A stretch of 64,000 nucleotides of DNA from Parelaphostrongylus tenuis (Eukaryota; Nematoda; Chromadorea; Rhabditida; Metastrongylidae). The notes beneath the pieces are model-generated. The model had not been told where the DNA came from and did no database searches. It was given only the letters and a program-made list of their open reading frames with translations. The stretch covers positions 1 to 64,000 of the forward strand of contig JAHQIW010000508.1 of NCBI GenBank assembly GCA_019055375.1, written 5' to 3'. Shown one piece after another: positions 21,728 to 34,335 of the stretch (positions within the stretch are counted from its first letter, which is position 1; each line of letters opens with the position of its first letter). A program made the translations under genes and the position numbers.

Positions 21728-24510
21728 CTATTTCTCCCTATCGCGTGCAAGAGTAGCCCAGTGGGTCCTCCTCGCTCTAGGAATTCGCTGAGCATCATAT
21801 CTTTCTTCTATCGCTTTCGTGAAGAAATCGGACCAACGGGTCAGTGGTCTTCCTTTAGAGCGCTTGACGTCCCGAGGAATCCAGTCGGTAACGGCTCTCG
21901 TCCATCGGTTGTCGTTGAAGCGCATCACGTGTCCGGCCCACCTTATTTTCGATATCCTGGCGTGTAGAACGGCGTCTCTGATTTTCGATCGTTGACGTAG
22001 GTCGGAACTTCGGATCCTTTCTCTCATTTGCGAAATACGAGATACTCCTAGCATCGACCTTTCGACTGCGCGTTCGATAACGGCAAGTGATCTTTCATCC
22101 TGCTTACGTAGCGACCAGGTTTCTGCTGCATACGTTAGGGCAGGGATAATTGTCGAGTCGAAAAGGTGGGCACGGAGTCGGATGTTCTTTGTCCTCTTCA
22201 CTACATCTTCGATGCTCTTAAACGTTCCCCAAGCCGCTCGTTTCCTCCTGCTCAACTCTGGGCTAGGTCGTTCATCATGTTGATTTCACGACCTAGATAG
22301 ACGTAACTGGAGCATTCGGAGATTGTCGTTCCGTTGAGCGTGAATGGGGCATTAGAAACCCATCCGTTCCTCATGAACATTGTTTTCGTTAGATTCAGTT
22401 GAAGACCAATCTTTCCACAGGCGTTATCGAAATCGGTCAACATTCGTTCCGCTTGGCTGATGTTTGGTGTTATGAGAACGATATCGTCAGCAAAGCGAAG
22501 ATGGTTTAATTGTCGACCGGCAATTTTCACTCCCATTTCGTCCCATTCTAATGTTCGCATGACGTTTTGTAGGGTGGCAGTGAATAGTTTTGGCGATATT
22601 GTATCGCCTTGTCGAACCCCTCTTCTTACGTCAATGGTGATATTGTTGTAGAATGGAGATATTCTGGTCGTGAAATCTTTATAAAGCTCACGAAGGATCA
22701 TTATGTACCGAGTAGGGACGCCCTGGTTATCCAGAGCCTCTATAACCGCTTCTGTTTCCACTGAATCAAAGGCTTTCTTCAGATCGATGAAAGTGAGACA
22801 GAGTGGTTGTTTGTACTCTCGTGAAACTTCAATGAGTCTTGTAATCGTGTGGATGTGGTCCATGGTACTAAATCCTTTTCGGAACCCTGCTTGTTCGCAT
22901 GGCTGTCCTTCGTCCAGTGTTCTGTCAATCCTGTTCAGGATGACTCGAGTAAAGAGTTTATAGACAACGGACAGCAAGCAGATTGGGCGATAATTGCCTA
23001 TGTCGTGAAGGTCTCCCTTTTTGAACAACAATACGGTCTTGCTGGTTTTCCATTGAATAGGGACCTTGCATTCTGACAGGTAGCGAGTGAAGAGCCGAGC
23101 CAGGGTGTTGATGAGAACTGGCGGCAGGTTCTTCAGGTGTTCTGGTCTAATCCTGTCTGGACCGGGTGTTGTTCTGTTCTTCACCGACGATATAGCATGT
23201 CGGATTTCGGAAGGAAGGACCGGTGGAACGACATATTCGTCCTCTTTCAATTTATATGACGGTAAGAGAACATGGCTAGCGAAGAGATCCGAGTAGTACT
23301 GGTGGATGATTTTCTCCATAGCCCTTCTGGAAGCTGTAAGTGTCCCGTCAGGGTATCGGAGTGCAATCATCTTGGTCTTATAGTTGGCGAAGCCTCGCTG
23401 GGCTTTGCGAATGCTCTTCCCAGCTTCTGCAGCTTCTGCCATAACTGCTGCTCTTCTCTCTTTAAGGTCTTCTTTTATCGCTTCTCTGCAGCGTTTCGCA
23501 AGTTCGGACGTAAGGTTTCGGTTGCCTGCGCTCGTGCGATTCCACGTTGACGTATCAGCTCGAGTGTCTGCGGAGACAAGCGTCTCTTCGTGACCTTAGG
23601 ACTTTCGGCTTTTTTAGCGCCAACGTGAAGATATTCAACGAGTCGATCGTATTCTTCGTCGATGTTGTCGACAACGGTATCTTCCCAAGAGCCGACTAAT
23701 GATTTGAATACATCCCAGTTTATGGTAGTTCTGGGACTTCGTTGTTTGAATTTAGCGGCTTTCTCTCCTCTCCTCGAAAATCGGAACGTTGCGCGAAGGA
23801 GGCGATGGTCTGATCCCGTGTAGAACTTGGGAACAACAGCGACGTCGGTCAGGCAAAACCTTCGATTTACTATGATGTGATCTATTTCGTTATGGTACTC
23901 TCCATTGGGAGACTCCCACGTCCATCGCTGAGAGAGAGGCTTTTGGAATTGCGAGTTACCATGGATGGTTTGGGTCGTCATGATAAACTCGATAGCCTCT
24001 CACCCTGTTCATTCCATTCTAGTCCGTGGGTCCCTATGTGACGTTCTTCAGACGTTCTTCTAGGTCCAATTTTTGCGTTAAAATCTCCGACAATGACCTT
24101 GAAGAATGTATGATCTTCTCTGAAGAATTTTTCGAGGTCCATATAGAACGCTTCGACTTCGTCTTCGTCATAGCTTGATGTTGGTGCGTAAGCAACGAAG
24201 ATGGTCAAAGCTGGCATAGAACCACATCGTTTCAACCGTAATCGTCCGATGCGGGTTGTTAGTTGTTCGAACGAATCAATGTTCACGGTCAAATTCGATT
24301 TGACGAGGACGCCAACGCCGCCGACACCTCTGCGATCGCATGTTCCAAGGAACAGTTCTTCTCCGTGTCATAGACAGCGTGAAAAGGATGGCGCCTTCTC
24401 GTCTCAGCCAGGCCAATGACGTCGTACCTTATTCTTCTTGCTTGAATCAACAGATCTTCTACAGCGGATTGTTGAGCAAGGGTTCTTGCGTTGTAGGTAC
24501 AGATCGTCAT
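21728..24510 (-). CDS. RTE endonuclease / reverse transcriptase, four frameshifts
   Basis: Encodes the single polyprotein that nicks chromosomal DNA and reverse-transcribes the element's RNA at the nick. About 928 codons once frame changes are allowed for. The N-terminal endonuclease has the [13 protein letters not shown] and GSDHRLL catalytic motifs. The reverse transcriptase follows with [52 protein letters not shown] (first catalytic Asp), [25 protein letters not shown] (catalytic Asp pair), LNLTKTMF and SYVYLGREI. The tail carries [11 protein letters not shown] and [14 protein letters not shown]. Every catalytic residue expected of the family is present and I saw no internal nonsense codon in the true frame. 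The frame is broken only at about 24362, 23990, 23506 and 22261, each by loss of one base from a GG or CC pair. The start chosen is the ATG opening [10 protein letters not shown], a normal endonuclease beginning. It is either a very recently inactivated copy or an intact one with consensus errors. Confidence 0.9.
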
Positions 24511-25013
24511 TTTAGTCCGTTTCGATCTTGGCAGCCTAGTTCGGCCCTGAGATTTTAGCAGCCTCTCCGTACTCGTCCTACCTGGCGCTGCCGTACCAGG
24601 GGCTCTTTCGGGGTCAGGGGAATGAGGCCCATATTTGTTGCTGTTTTTGGCATTTTGATACCCAACGTGTAGCTTGCCAGGCTCTAAACGTGGGGCTGGG
24701 TACTCACGAGTAGCTTGCCAGTCTCTCTCGGAGGAGCGGGAGGAGCTTATTTGTTGGAGGCGACTCCTAACCGCCTCCCATGTACTTCCCAGCCGCTTGA
24801 TTGCAGGCTTTTGGCCGACTTGACTCGTAGAAATAGAGTTTTTGTCAAGTCGGCGCTGCAGAAGCAGGGAGCTCGTCTCCTGAATCCACCTGCGTCTCTG
24901 GGAAGCACACGGTCGCTTTTGGTTCGCGTCTTATTCCCCATCCACCACCTGGGGACGCGCCACGTGCCCTCGCGGCTAACCGGGCGACGATCACTCAAAG
25001 AGTGAGTCCGTGG

Positions 25014-25024
25014 ACAAATCGTAT
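25014..25024. repeat. Candidate target-site duplication, 5' side of the RTE element
   Basis: ACAAATCGTAT lies just outside the point where homology with the 5' leader of the 17.3-18.3 kb relative ends. Confidence 0.5.
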
Positions 25025-25029
25025 ATACC

Positions 25030-28000
25030 ACCAAATGATCGCGACCTTTTTGCAAAGCCGAGTATGCTGTGTTTTCGCTCTGCATAACGGGTACGTGACG
25101 TGATGTGACAAGTTCTATAAAAGATTTTTTATACCAATGTATCGTTTTATTACATGGGCGATATTTTGAAACCAATGTGCATTTTCTTACGCGCTTTTCT
25201 TAAATATTGACAGCTTAGCGCTTAGCATTAGTAGCGGGTTCCCACCGGTCATCGAATTTAGCAGTATGGCTTCAAACTGTATGGAGAAAATAATAATCCA
25301 TGAAATGCTACCTTTTTTCTAGAAGACGCTGCACATCACATAGATGCTACGATAGTTTCTTCTAGTATCTTTGAAGAGCAACTCTAGGTCAATAACCCTT
25401 TTTGGACCACAAGTATTATTTTTGGTACACGCGAGTTTCCTGAGAAAGAAGTGAATTAGTTTTATTTTACGTGCTAAGGCTTAGTGAGAGTTGTGCGTTC
25501 TGATTTGTTACAATGAATAGCGATAGTAAATAAGATGCGCAATATATATAAGTAAAAAACCGATTTTGATAGCGTTGTGGGGGAATGAAAAAATTTCTGG
25601 AAAGTTCTCACTTTTTCAATCACTCTCATGAATGTCAGATCAGTAGAAGTAGAAAGCTATTAGATGGAGATAAATGATGTCCATTAAGAGGTACAACTTT
25701 TCTCAGATGTTTTTTTCATTCGTTTTTGATACCCAGTTTCGATAAGCAGACTTAATGGCGCATTCTAGACAAAGCCCATATACACCACTGGCCTACTGAG
25801 CAGAGTATAATAAGTCTGTAGAAGTTGTTTGCTGTTTAAACAGTAATATAGAGGTGAAAAATATGATTAGTCGGTTAACGCATTGACTTTCCATTCTCAA
25901 AAGCGGTAAATCGGGTCGACTGACAACTCGAACCATCAGCTCTGGATAATGAAAGGATGTGAAAAAGGTTAGCACACCATTTTTTGTGCGAAATTTCTGA
26001 GCTTAATGATTTTGAACCACTATGGCTCATAAAAAAGTAAGCGAAGAATCAAATGTATCATCATTTTCAGGTCTATAATCAAATTTTAGGACATAAATGA
26101 AGTGGTTGTAATATTTTCAGGCTTCATATATGTTTTTCATACTTATAGATGAAATATATATATATTATATATACGTGTATGTACGATCTGCTATCAGATT
26201 TAGTGCATTACTGTGAAGTTGTTATACATTGTATACGAGATATTCTATATCGAGAGGATCAGTTCTCAGCATCTGTGGCAGTCGGAGGGATGATTAGCTG
26301 GAGAATACGGTCTTTTACCTAGAAGATGTGTAAGAGAAATGGTTAGTAATAGTTGAAAGTAAATTCATTTCTTTAGCTTTTCTGTTGAATGCGGACTTTT
26401 AGGAAGTATTGGCGCTTCCTACTGAGAATGCCTACGGAAATTTCCTTGATAATATGTCGCTTTCTTGTAATAACGAAGTGTCCAGACCATATAAGTTCGC
26501 TATATAACTTGTCAACAGAACCCTCGGCGAAGTTCCAACATTGAGATAACTATCCCAAAAGAACGGTGTCATTTTTCCCTTCTGCTATTCTCCGTAAAAC
26601 AGTCTTTTCATAAACCAGGCATGGTGCTAAGATCTCTACTTTTTCAGCCATTGAACGACTACTAATAGGTTCTTTCTACTAGAGATACGTTACGGAAGCC
26701 ATTTAATGACAATCTAATTTGTTTATCGCGAGAAAGTCCACAACATCAAAATTCTAGTAAATATTACCAAAAAATCCACTTTGGAACTGGAACGACACCA
26801 CTTTGGGAGCAAAACTTTATCTTTTTTTTCGTTAGAAGAATGTAATGCAGAAGTCCTTCAACCAATGAAAGACTGCAAAAACATAGACTAAAAAGAAAAA
26901 AAAAGTGGCATCTGACAACTAATACTAAGTTTGCTTTTCAAAAGATGTGGTTAATTCGGTGGATCATTGAATGGTTAACGCAGATAAACGTTTCTTTTTA
27001 TCAAAAAAACCTTCCATAGGTCTCTGTCGTGATCTTTTATCATCTAATGTTGATAGTGTGCCCTCAAAGCCTCAATAACAAATAAATTTCTATTTCCATG
27101 AAAAGCGCGTGATGATACGAATCAGCCGCAGTCCTCCGCAACTTGCAGCGAGTGCGGCGCACGCTTATACCGAAAACGATACATATGGTCGTCAACGAGT
27201 TGAGCACTAGCTAATTCGTAACCGCTTGTTCGAGCACATATGTACAACAAAAAGTGCACAGTGTGCCCTAACGGTGAAGACGGTGACTGCATGAGTACGG
27301 ATGCAATTAGTCAACCTTTTTCAGAGCACGCGGCGACAACTCATTGGCGAAAGGGTGGACCACTCTGCGTTGTTATGTAAGACAAAACAGCAAAGCTAAA
27401 ACTAAATCGGATCCCCTACTAGATCCCCAGAGCCTCTGGCATTCCATATTTTTGTGCTTCTGTGAGGTTTTGAAAGGATAATTTCGTGTGATAGTTGTTA
27501 AGGATCTTAGAAGATTTGTTCGCCAACATTCAAATTTTCATAACAACTTCACTGTTGAGGCCTCGCGTAAGATATCAATCGAGTAGGCAACAAAGGTAGG
27601 AAGCGATCTCTAATTGTGCAAGTTTGTTTTGCTGACCCCGAAGCACATCTAGACATCTACAGCATGGCATGAAGACTATCTCACTATCGAGACTGGATGA
27701 CTCTTTCATCTCAGACATATGCAACATAAATGCTTAGATATGACTAAGAGAGAACGCATAGACCTTATCTCATGGTAGAAGTTGTTCACTTCAACTGAGC
27801 ATCTGATGGCACAAAGTCCAAAGCCACTTTGTTGTCACAGAGAAGGTCATCAGAGGTTGGCCATTGATTCCATTTGCACCATACTCTCAAAGGTTGGATT
27901 GAAGTCACGCGGGGAGAAATACCGATGGCAGTCTTAGTGCATAGGAGTTGGTAACGTCAAAATCTTTGTAGACGAAATGTTCTATCGCCACCCTTGATGA

Positions 28001-28080
28001 GTATTTGAGCTTCACTAATTGCGTGTTATTGTAGCAGTGATTCGAATTTCGGCTTTGCCGTCCTGTGCACATATCTTATA
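25030..28080. other. No recognisable gene
   Basis: Mostly AT-rich, with a short (AT)n tract at about 26150-26180. A GC-richer patch at about 27110-27390 has no coding pattern I recognise. Confidence 0.4.
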
Positions 28081-28084
28081 CTAA

Positions 28085-28520
28085 CTATATTCTATATTAG
28101 TTGGGGTAGAATGTAATATGCCTTTCACTGGTATAGAATCTCTAATGGTAGGCGTACGTTTTGGCTTTCAAGCCTCATCAGTACTACATGCCATTCGACT
28201 CTTCGTCCCTACTAGTATTAGGAATCGTCGCCGAAGAAATATTTCACGCCAAGTGAAATGATTACTAGATGCCGTGTTCTTTCAGAGTGATTCATTGCTT
28301 TGGAACTTTTCAAGTGAATTTTTTAGCGACATTTCAAAAAATCCACTGAAAGTATTGTTACATCTTTTTTAATTCGAAGTCTGCTCTATTTGACAAATAT
28401 GAACACTTTTGATAAGAATGAAACATGTTTTGAGCCATACCTAAGTGCTATACAGGCTTTCTGTTTCGTACTATCGAGACTCATCAGTAGCATCGTTCTT
28501 CGGTTGTGGGTTTTTGAAGT
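28085..28520. repeat. Dispersed repeat, partner of 62.73-63.12 kb
   Basis: Contains TTTTGGCTTTCAAGCCTCATCAG at about 28172, closely matching TTTTGGCTTTACAACCTCATCAG at about 62833. Each is followed at several hundred bases by an AAACATGT-containing segment (complementary orientation at the second site). Identity outside the core is low. Type unknown. Confidence 0.35.
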
Positions 28521-28529
28521 GAATCACAC

Positions 28530-31500
28530 CTCTCCATTTGACCGCTTTGTTTGTAGAAAGCTCAAAACAATAGTGATTTGATAATGATTCAACAAATTTT
28601 TAGAGAAATCGTTGAATTACTTGCTTTTCGCAAGGTTTAAAACATTGTGTATCAAGCTAAATCGTTCTGATGGCTCGTTTCTAACACTATTGGACGCTAG
28701 GGAAATTCCTATTTGTTCTCAGCTCATATTCGTCTTTAGAACTTGAAGTCTGAGTGAGTGAGTGTCTCTTTAAGTTTTTTTTAAAAAAAAAGAGTTGTTG
28801 AAGAATTTAAACTAATTAAAAAAAGGTAACAAGCAGACAGAACTAGTTTTTCTTGTCCTTTTTTCCGATAGAGTGTTACTAATTTTGCATTGACATTTAC
28901 GGCATTTATACTGCTATTCCGATTTTCCTTTTCTATCAACTGTTAAAGTAACTACGCAAGCTTTGCAAACTGCAGTAAAAATTCAATCTGTTTCCTCAAT
29001 CCATGAAGTAAGTCTCCATGGTCATAGTCTGCTAATGACAACTAAAATGAGAAAACCTGGTACTAGTTAGTTCGTAACAGAATCCGTAAATAATTCCTTG
29101 TTTGCCAATTTTTTTATTCGGCTAAAAATTCATAGAAATGAGCGTTTCATATGAACAGTAACATTATAGGTTTCAAATTAGTGTCTGAGAGGATTCTGGA
29201 AAGAAATCGCCAATGTTTTCATCTCTACTCGACTATTTTTCAATGATCTTTCTTGATGTCATCCTCTCACCTGACGACGCGTGATTTGGCTTCGCATTCT
29301 GAGCTCACAAAGCCTTCCACCATTTCAGGGCACGCAAATTTGTATGTTTTTGCTGAGAGGACAAAAGCCTCGCTTGGTACATCGATAGGTTATCCAGGTC
29401 ATTATTGAGATCAAATACACGACTAGGGGCCGAACCTGGTTGACTAGTGATGCTCGGCGCCGTTCAACCTCCTCTACAACACTCCTCCAGTGTCGATAAC
29501 GAACGCCCTACGAAGCGCTAGAGTTTGGCTATCCACGACATTGCACGGAGACGAGCTCAATCAGTATTTGTACGGCGCTCACGACATGGACAAGTCACAA
29601 TTAAATAATGAGCTGGAAGAGACAAATTGAATCCTAAAAGCGTTTAGGGGCACAGTAAAAATGTGAAACGGATCCGATTAAGTAAAAAAATGGTTACGGC
29701 AATGAACAAAACAACGATAGGGTGAGCAATCACCTATTGGAATACTACTCTTCAAGTTAAAAATACTTCTATGAATAACGTTTCTTTAGTTCAGTCTGGT
29801 CTTCACAAATATTAAAAAATAGTCTAATTTTTATTCTTTGCTAAAAAATACTTCGACAACTTTCAGCAAATGGACTTTCAAGCTATCTTTGTAGTTATTG
29901 ATTCTCATGATTATTGAACACTCTCACCTCATTTTGCTATCATTTGTTTTTCATTTCTTCGCTTTGTTATTTATTATTATCCTTCTTTTTCCATGCTCGC
30001 AAAACTATCGTAGATTCGGATGCCGCAGTCGCGAAATTGCCGTACTCAAAGGTAAAAAAGTTCTCACGTAGCGCGTCTTAAGGGCTCATCGACACCATCA
30101 CGACTGCCACTTTCTGTTTTCCCTATCATATGGTAGACGATAGACTGATGATTCCTGTCTTTAGCGCGACTTTCGGCAAATCAAATATTCTTGCCTAACT
30201 AGGTTTTTATATACGATATCTGAATGGACTGAGTGAATAATACAGTCTCTAATTTTCTCACAAATTTTGCGTCATTCGCATCATGAACATCACAGTTGAT
30301 TTACAGAAATCATCTGAATTGCATTTTATGCAGTAAATGCTTCTTGAAGTGCTACTGCTCATTACTTAAACCAAAAAAGAAGATTTAAGCAAACTTCAAA
30401 GTCTCGTCATGCAGTTTTTCTTTGTACAGACTATAGTTCTAGTACAAAGAAAAAGAAATATTCCATGACAAGTTCTCGAATAACGAGCCACAAAACAAAA
30501 TGATGCTGACATATTGAGGTGATACCTTATATCAACCAATCTCTATCCTCTATCCTCTCTATGACTATCTAGCACATTACCTAGCAACACCGACAAAATG
30601 AGTACAGCGATCGTTCACTGAAGCGTCGAAAATCATTGCATTGCGGTTTCTTTCGACACATGGTATCGCGAAGTATTGGAAGAAGATAAGCTCTATAGGT
30701 TCAAAGAGACTAGAAGAGAGACAGCTTAGAAAAGGGTAAGAAGAAACACATTCATTACGAAATAATGAACAAATGGTATCTAACACATCAGCTATGACTG
30801 CTCACTAGGTACTCAAAACTTGTTGAATGCATAAAAATCATTACCATCAAATAAAAACTATCAGCAGTGTCGATGATTCGCCGATCCTGCTGGGATGGAC
30901 GGCTCGGTGAGTTCAGTAGCGAAATCGAATCAAAAGCATGTATAGTGCCTATAGCCACTGTGCTATGCATGCCATGAATGATAATACATGTATATTTTTA
31001 TAACAAATATCAACGACTCGTTATCACGTCCTGCTATGTGAATCCCATATTTTCTAGCATTCTCTTCGTTCACTCGCACTCGTCGCTTCAAAGATCGCTG
31101 AAGAATTTGCGTATTGTTTAGTGCCCCTATCAGACTTGAAACGTTTGTAAAGGTAGAAACCAGTTGCAACTTCGTATTAGTACAGTATTTTCTTATGCCT
31201 CGGTATGAAAATGTTTTGACCTAATTTCAAGAATGATCCCTTTTTGGGCATTTTATGATTTACTGTGAAAACGTGCAGTGAATATATAAAATTACTTATT
31301 AACACTACGAAGGGTAGTAAAATCTGTAATCGGATAATCACTCCGTCTAAATCTCAAATTGTCGAAGAGGAGAGCGGACATAGCTATTGCAAATAGCTGC
31401 CAACGAAGAAGAAAACCAACCTATGCCACCGTGATGACTACCACACTATACCTTTTTGAACTATTTTCTCTGCACGACCAGTTGTCACAGTTTACTGAGT

Positions 31501-31800
31501 CCCAGCACTACAAGCGTTCAATTTGTCTACTCGCATTTGTCATCCTACAGATCGTCAGACGTTTCGCCTGCTGCTTCGCGTGTTGCTTGAAGATTCGTCT
31601 TCCTCATGAATGCTGTAAAATTGCAGCCTCTAGGGACTTTCTAAGTAATTGTAAGAGAGTATTGTGAGACGGGAGACGGGGTCGAATAAACGCCTGAACG
31701 TGTTGTGAACTTCGCGATCAGCTGCATCACTAACCACTTAGCCGCCTAACCCACCATTCAATATATGCTCATTATAATAAGCATACAAAATAATTTTAGA
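28530..31800. other. No recognisable gene
   Basis: No exon series or transposon protein found. A GC-rich patch at 29400-29590 is unexplained. A weak resemblance to the dispersed 230-bp repeat is present at about 31.45-31.65 kb. A small perfect hairpin lies at 30415-30454. Confidence 0.4.
30415..30454. other. Perfect 13-bp hairpin
   Basis: TTTTTCTTTGTAC at 30415-30427 and its exact complement at 30442-30454, with a 14-base loop. The stem is too short for a typical microRNA precursor and is AT-rich. Most likely a chance or repeat-derived palindrome. Confidence 0.4.
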
Positions 31801-31809
31801 AAGAATGCT

Positions 31810-32215
31810 TAAAACCTAAGAGAGGTTGGTATGCCAGGGCCATACACCGGTGTTTCGGGAGTATGGCCCTCTTCGTCAGTGACCCACACCCCACACTAAG
31901 CCCTGAATTGTAGCGAGGAGGGAGGCGTATCTGGTGACGACACAGTGTACAATGACACTGGTCCATCACCAACTCTCAGTCGATGGATCTCGGTTGGTGT
32001 AACAAAATTGATCCATGGCACCGACTGTTCTTAAACCCCGCAATAAACATTCAAAATAATTTTAAGAAAGAATGTTTGAAGCCTAAACGAGGTTGGCATG
32101 CAAGGGTCATGCACCGGTGTATCGGAGATATCGCCCTCCTCGTCAGTGATCCGCGCCCCACAAATAAACATAGCTGTAATACTCAAGGTAGACGGGAAAT
32201 GAAAATCCTCTTGCG
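31810..32215 (+). repeat. Tandem pair of a GC-rich repeat with a CACCGGTGT core
   Basis: Two direct copies: one near 31810-31900 and one near 32065-32165. Each has AAGAATG..T, then a CTAA..GAGGTTGG segment, then a CA(C/T)(A/G)CACCGGTGT core, then CCCTC(T/C)TCGTCAGTGA, then CCCCACA. The same unit occurs as an inverted pair at 44.34-44.56 kb and in part at about 10.25-10.35 kb. Confidence 0.6.
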
Positions 32216-32683
32216 GTAGTACAGTGGCTTTGGTAACTTGCTAGCTTTTAACCTTTAAGAACGACGTGCACCAGATGAGGTACACTATTGTTTGGAAGGC
32301 CTTCTCGCTGCGCAAAACTTTTCTCCTAGACATTTGATAATAACTTGAATGCTTAATTTTCTGCAATTTCAGATCTACTCACTTTTAGCAAAAGGGTTTT
32401 TTGCTGCGTTGCAGCAGCGGAAATAAAATTATGTTTCACACTCAATTTCCTTTATTTGCTCAGCTGGAGTTTCGATATGGCTCTTCACTAAAGTTCTGTT
32501 AGCCGTCAGATAGCTCAAATTTCTAGGATTTCAAAGATATAAATGATTTTTAAAAGATTATGATAGAACGCTGCAAAAGCGGAAAGAAGACCACATTTCA
32601 CGCTTAAAATATGGGTTCGTCTTTTGGATTTCATACGTGGTTTGTCGGTAATTATGGATAAAGTTTATATGTCGAAAGTATGT

Positions 32684-32940
32684 TGCCTCTGTTCCACTAT
32701 CTTGGCGAGGAATCTCTGATTGACCACATGAAATGTTATGTTTTTTGCTCGCAAATGAGAAATAAACGCCCATCAACCCCGTAAAATCATCGGCTCTTTT
32801 ACGAAAAATTTTGAACGTTAAATATGGCTGTATAAGCAGTTTCAAGTTGTATCAACTGATTTCTAAGCGGCGCGCAGTTTTGCCGCGACATTTTCCCTCC
32901 GCTTTGTAAAGGACACTTTAGCATGCTTTACGGAATCCAT
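32684..32940 (+). repeat. 260-bp repeat upstream of copy E
   Basis: Collinear with 49725-49985 and 58025-58290. Shared landmarks: TGAAATGTTATG(C/T)TTTTTGC, AGAATCATCGG-type, a GAATAAGCAGTTT-type segment, CGCAGTTTTGCCGCGACATTTTCC-type and GCATGCTTTA. In the B and C units it lies about 2 kb before the gene; here it abuts the exon 1 remnant, which points to an internal deletion in this unit. Confidence 0.7.
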
Positions 32941-32947
32941 CTATCAT

Positions 32948-33490
32948 CCAAAGCATTGGGATGTGGAGTGATGCCTGCAGGACAATGTATCAAATAGAGC
33001 ATTGTTGCTTACTACATATAGATCCATTCTTATGGGAAAGTTTGTTTTGACCAATATAAATATGTCTAGTGCTTTATTTGCACCCGAAAATCTGCGTATA
33101 CAGCTTTCAGTGGAAAGAAGTTGACTTCGAAATAACACAAAAAATTGGGCGTAAAAATCGTTTAGCATAAAATTTAGCATCTGATTATAGGAATAAACGA
33201 AACCTCATTGCAGCGAAACTAGAACATTCACCGTAACCGGGTTCTCTTTGCCTCTTGCGATGGTTTACTCAAAAACGACTGTTTCTGCTCAGTTACCTGG
33301 TATTGCAGATAGCAAAAGTGGAGCTCAGGCATTTGTGCAACGTGCGGTGATGCAAACAGTAAGCTGACAGCTCTTAAAGGAACGCCAAGCACATAGTGCA
33401 CTCCTACCTGATGCTATAATTTCGGCCATTTTGGAGCAACTTACTGTCCACATCACTTAGGAGCCGCTGGAATGCCAAGGGTTTGTTCGT
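32948..33490 (+). pseudogene. Secreted-protein family copy E (collapsed pseudogene)
   Basis: Exon 1 survives only as its last codons (GCGVMPAGQ, ending at about 32987). Exon 2 (33214-33358) reads TRTFTVTGFSLPLAMVY, then VSAQLPGIADSKSGAQAF to VMQT with its GTAAGC donor, but starts with a frame-changing deletion. Intron 2 is almost gone: exon 3 sequence (ERQAHSALLPDAIISAILEQ) begins only about 15 bases after the donor. It then has an in-frame TAG inside the NITYEP motif. Exons 4 and 5 are missing because inverted repeat 2 starts directly downstream. Confidence 0.8.
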
Positions 33491-33548
33491 AGTGTATTAA
33501 AAAGGGGTAGGCTTCCAATAATCAACGCTCCTTTAAAAAATTTAGAAG

Positions 33549-34335
33549 GCTAACACTTTTATGAAAAATTATTGCGCGAAACGAATCTCTTCTTTGTGCC
33601 TGTCGGTGACCGAAGTGATCCTAAATATTATATTCCAGATGGAAATATGTCACCTTACACAACTTAGATGAGTTTTCTTTCCTGGAACTGAAGCGAAATT
33701 TTGACTTATTGACGTTCCTTTTGTTAAGCAAACCCTCATAAAAGCAGTGTTAAACAATCTGAATAAATAAGAGCGTATTTAACAGTTTAAACAAAGGTGT
33801 TTTATACACTGATTAGACCTCGTGCATGCTCATCTAGCTTTATTTTAAGCGTATGTACTTAGCCCTTTGCCAACTTTTTATAGTATTTCATATACGTCTA
33901 GATGTTGATGGATTAGATGAGGTGTTTTCTAAAAAAATTACTGAATTTCATTGCAATAATCTTATTCCGTTGTAGAGTCTCAGCTAGAAAAACTTAGTGG
34001 GCAACTTTCTAAATGATAGTGGAACTATGGAATCTACGACGTATGTCATGGTAGTCCACATAAAATCGTCCTAAAAAGTTTTAAAGCTTCCGTAGTAGTA
34101 GTTTTATAGAATAGTTCCGGAAAAACAGTGGAATCAGTGGGCTGACATTGAGCAGTGTTGTATTGAACGTGCACGGTGGATATTGTAGTCAGACTTTGCG
34201 TGCTCAACAATGCGAATAGAACCATCTAAAATTGTTAGAACACGGATGCTCTTGATCAGCGTCATTTAACGTCAATAAAGAACACATAACAGGGCCGATG
34301 ATTATACAACGGTGAAGGTGCTTTTGATTTGTCAT
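33549..34335 (+). repeat. Large inverted repeat 2, left arm
   Basis: Reverse complement of 35827-36595 with few differences. Landmarks outside to inside: a CACTTTTATGAAAAATTATTG end, TATTCCAGATGGAAATAT, a GATTAGACCTCGTGCATGCTC segment, a GTGGGCAACTTTCTAAATGATAGTGG segment and GGGCCGATGATTATACAACG. The outermost 40 bases resemble the terminal repeat of the foldback family. Confidence 0.85.

Larger units (their letters stand above)
21655..25024 (-). mobile_element. Full-length RTE-type non-LTR retrotransposon with candidate target-site duplication
   Basis: On the minus strand: a leader of about 500 bases (25013 to 24511), one endonuclease-reverse transcriptase frame, and a short 3' tail ending in two copies of a GGTGATAC unit. 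This layout, the about 3.35-kb length, the lack of LTRs and the short repeat tail instead of poly(A) are typical of RTE elements. Flanking ACAAATCGTAT (25014-25024) and ACAATCGTAT (21655-21664) look like a target-site duplication differing by one A. Partial relatives lie at 4.80-5.16, 10.84-11.04 and 17.31-18.32 kb. Read-out of this strand gives the only long protein in the window. Confidence 0.9.

Noticed and set aside
22460..23550. Several plus-strand open frames of 60-92 codons opposite the retrotransposon
   Set aside because: They are antisense shadows of the reverse-transcriptase frame.
26150..26185. Functional AT-rich element
   Set aside because: A simple (AT)n tract, common in such sequence, without other signals.
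29400..29590. GC-rich patch as an rRNA or other structural RNA
   Set aside because: No conserved rRNA motif recognised and no strong fold seen by eye.
30415..30454. microRNA precursor
   Set aside because: The stem is only 13 bp and AT-rich, too short for a standard precursor.
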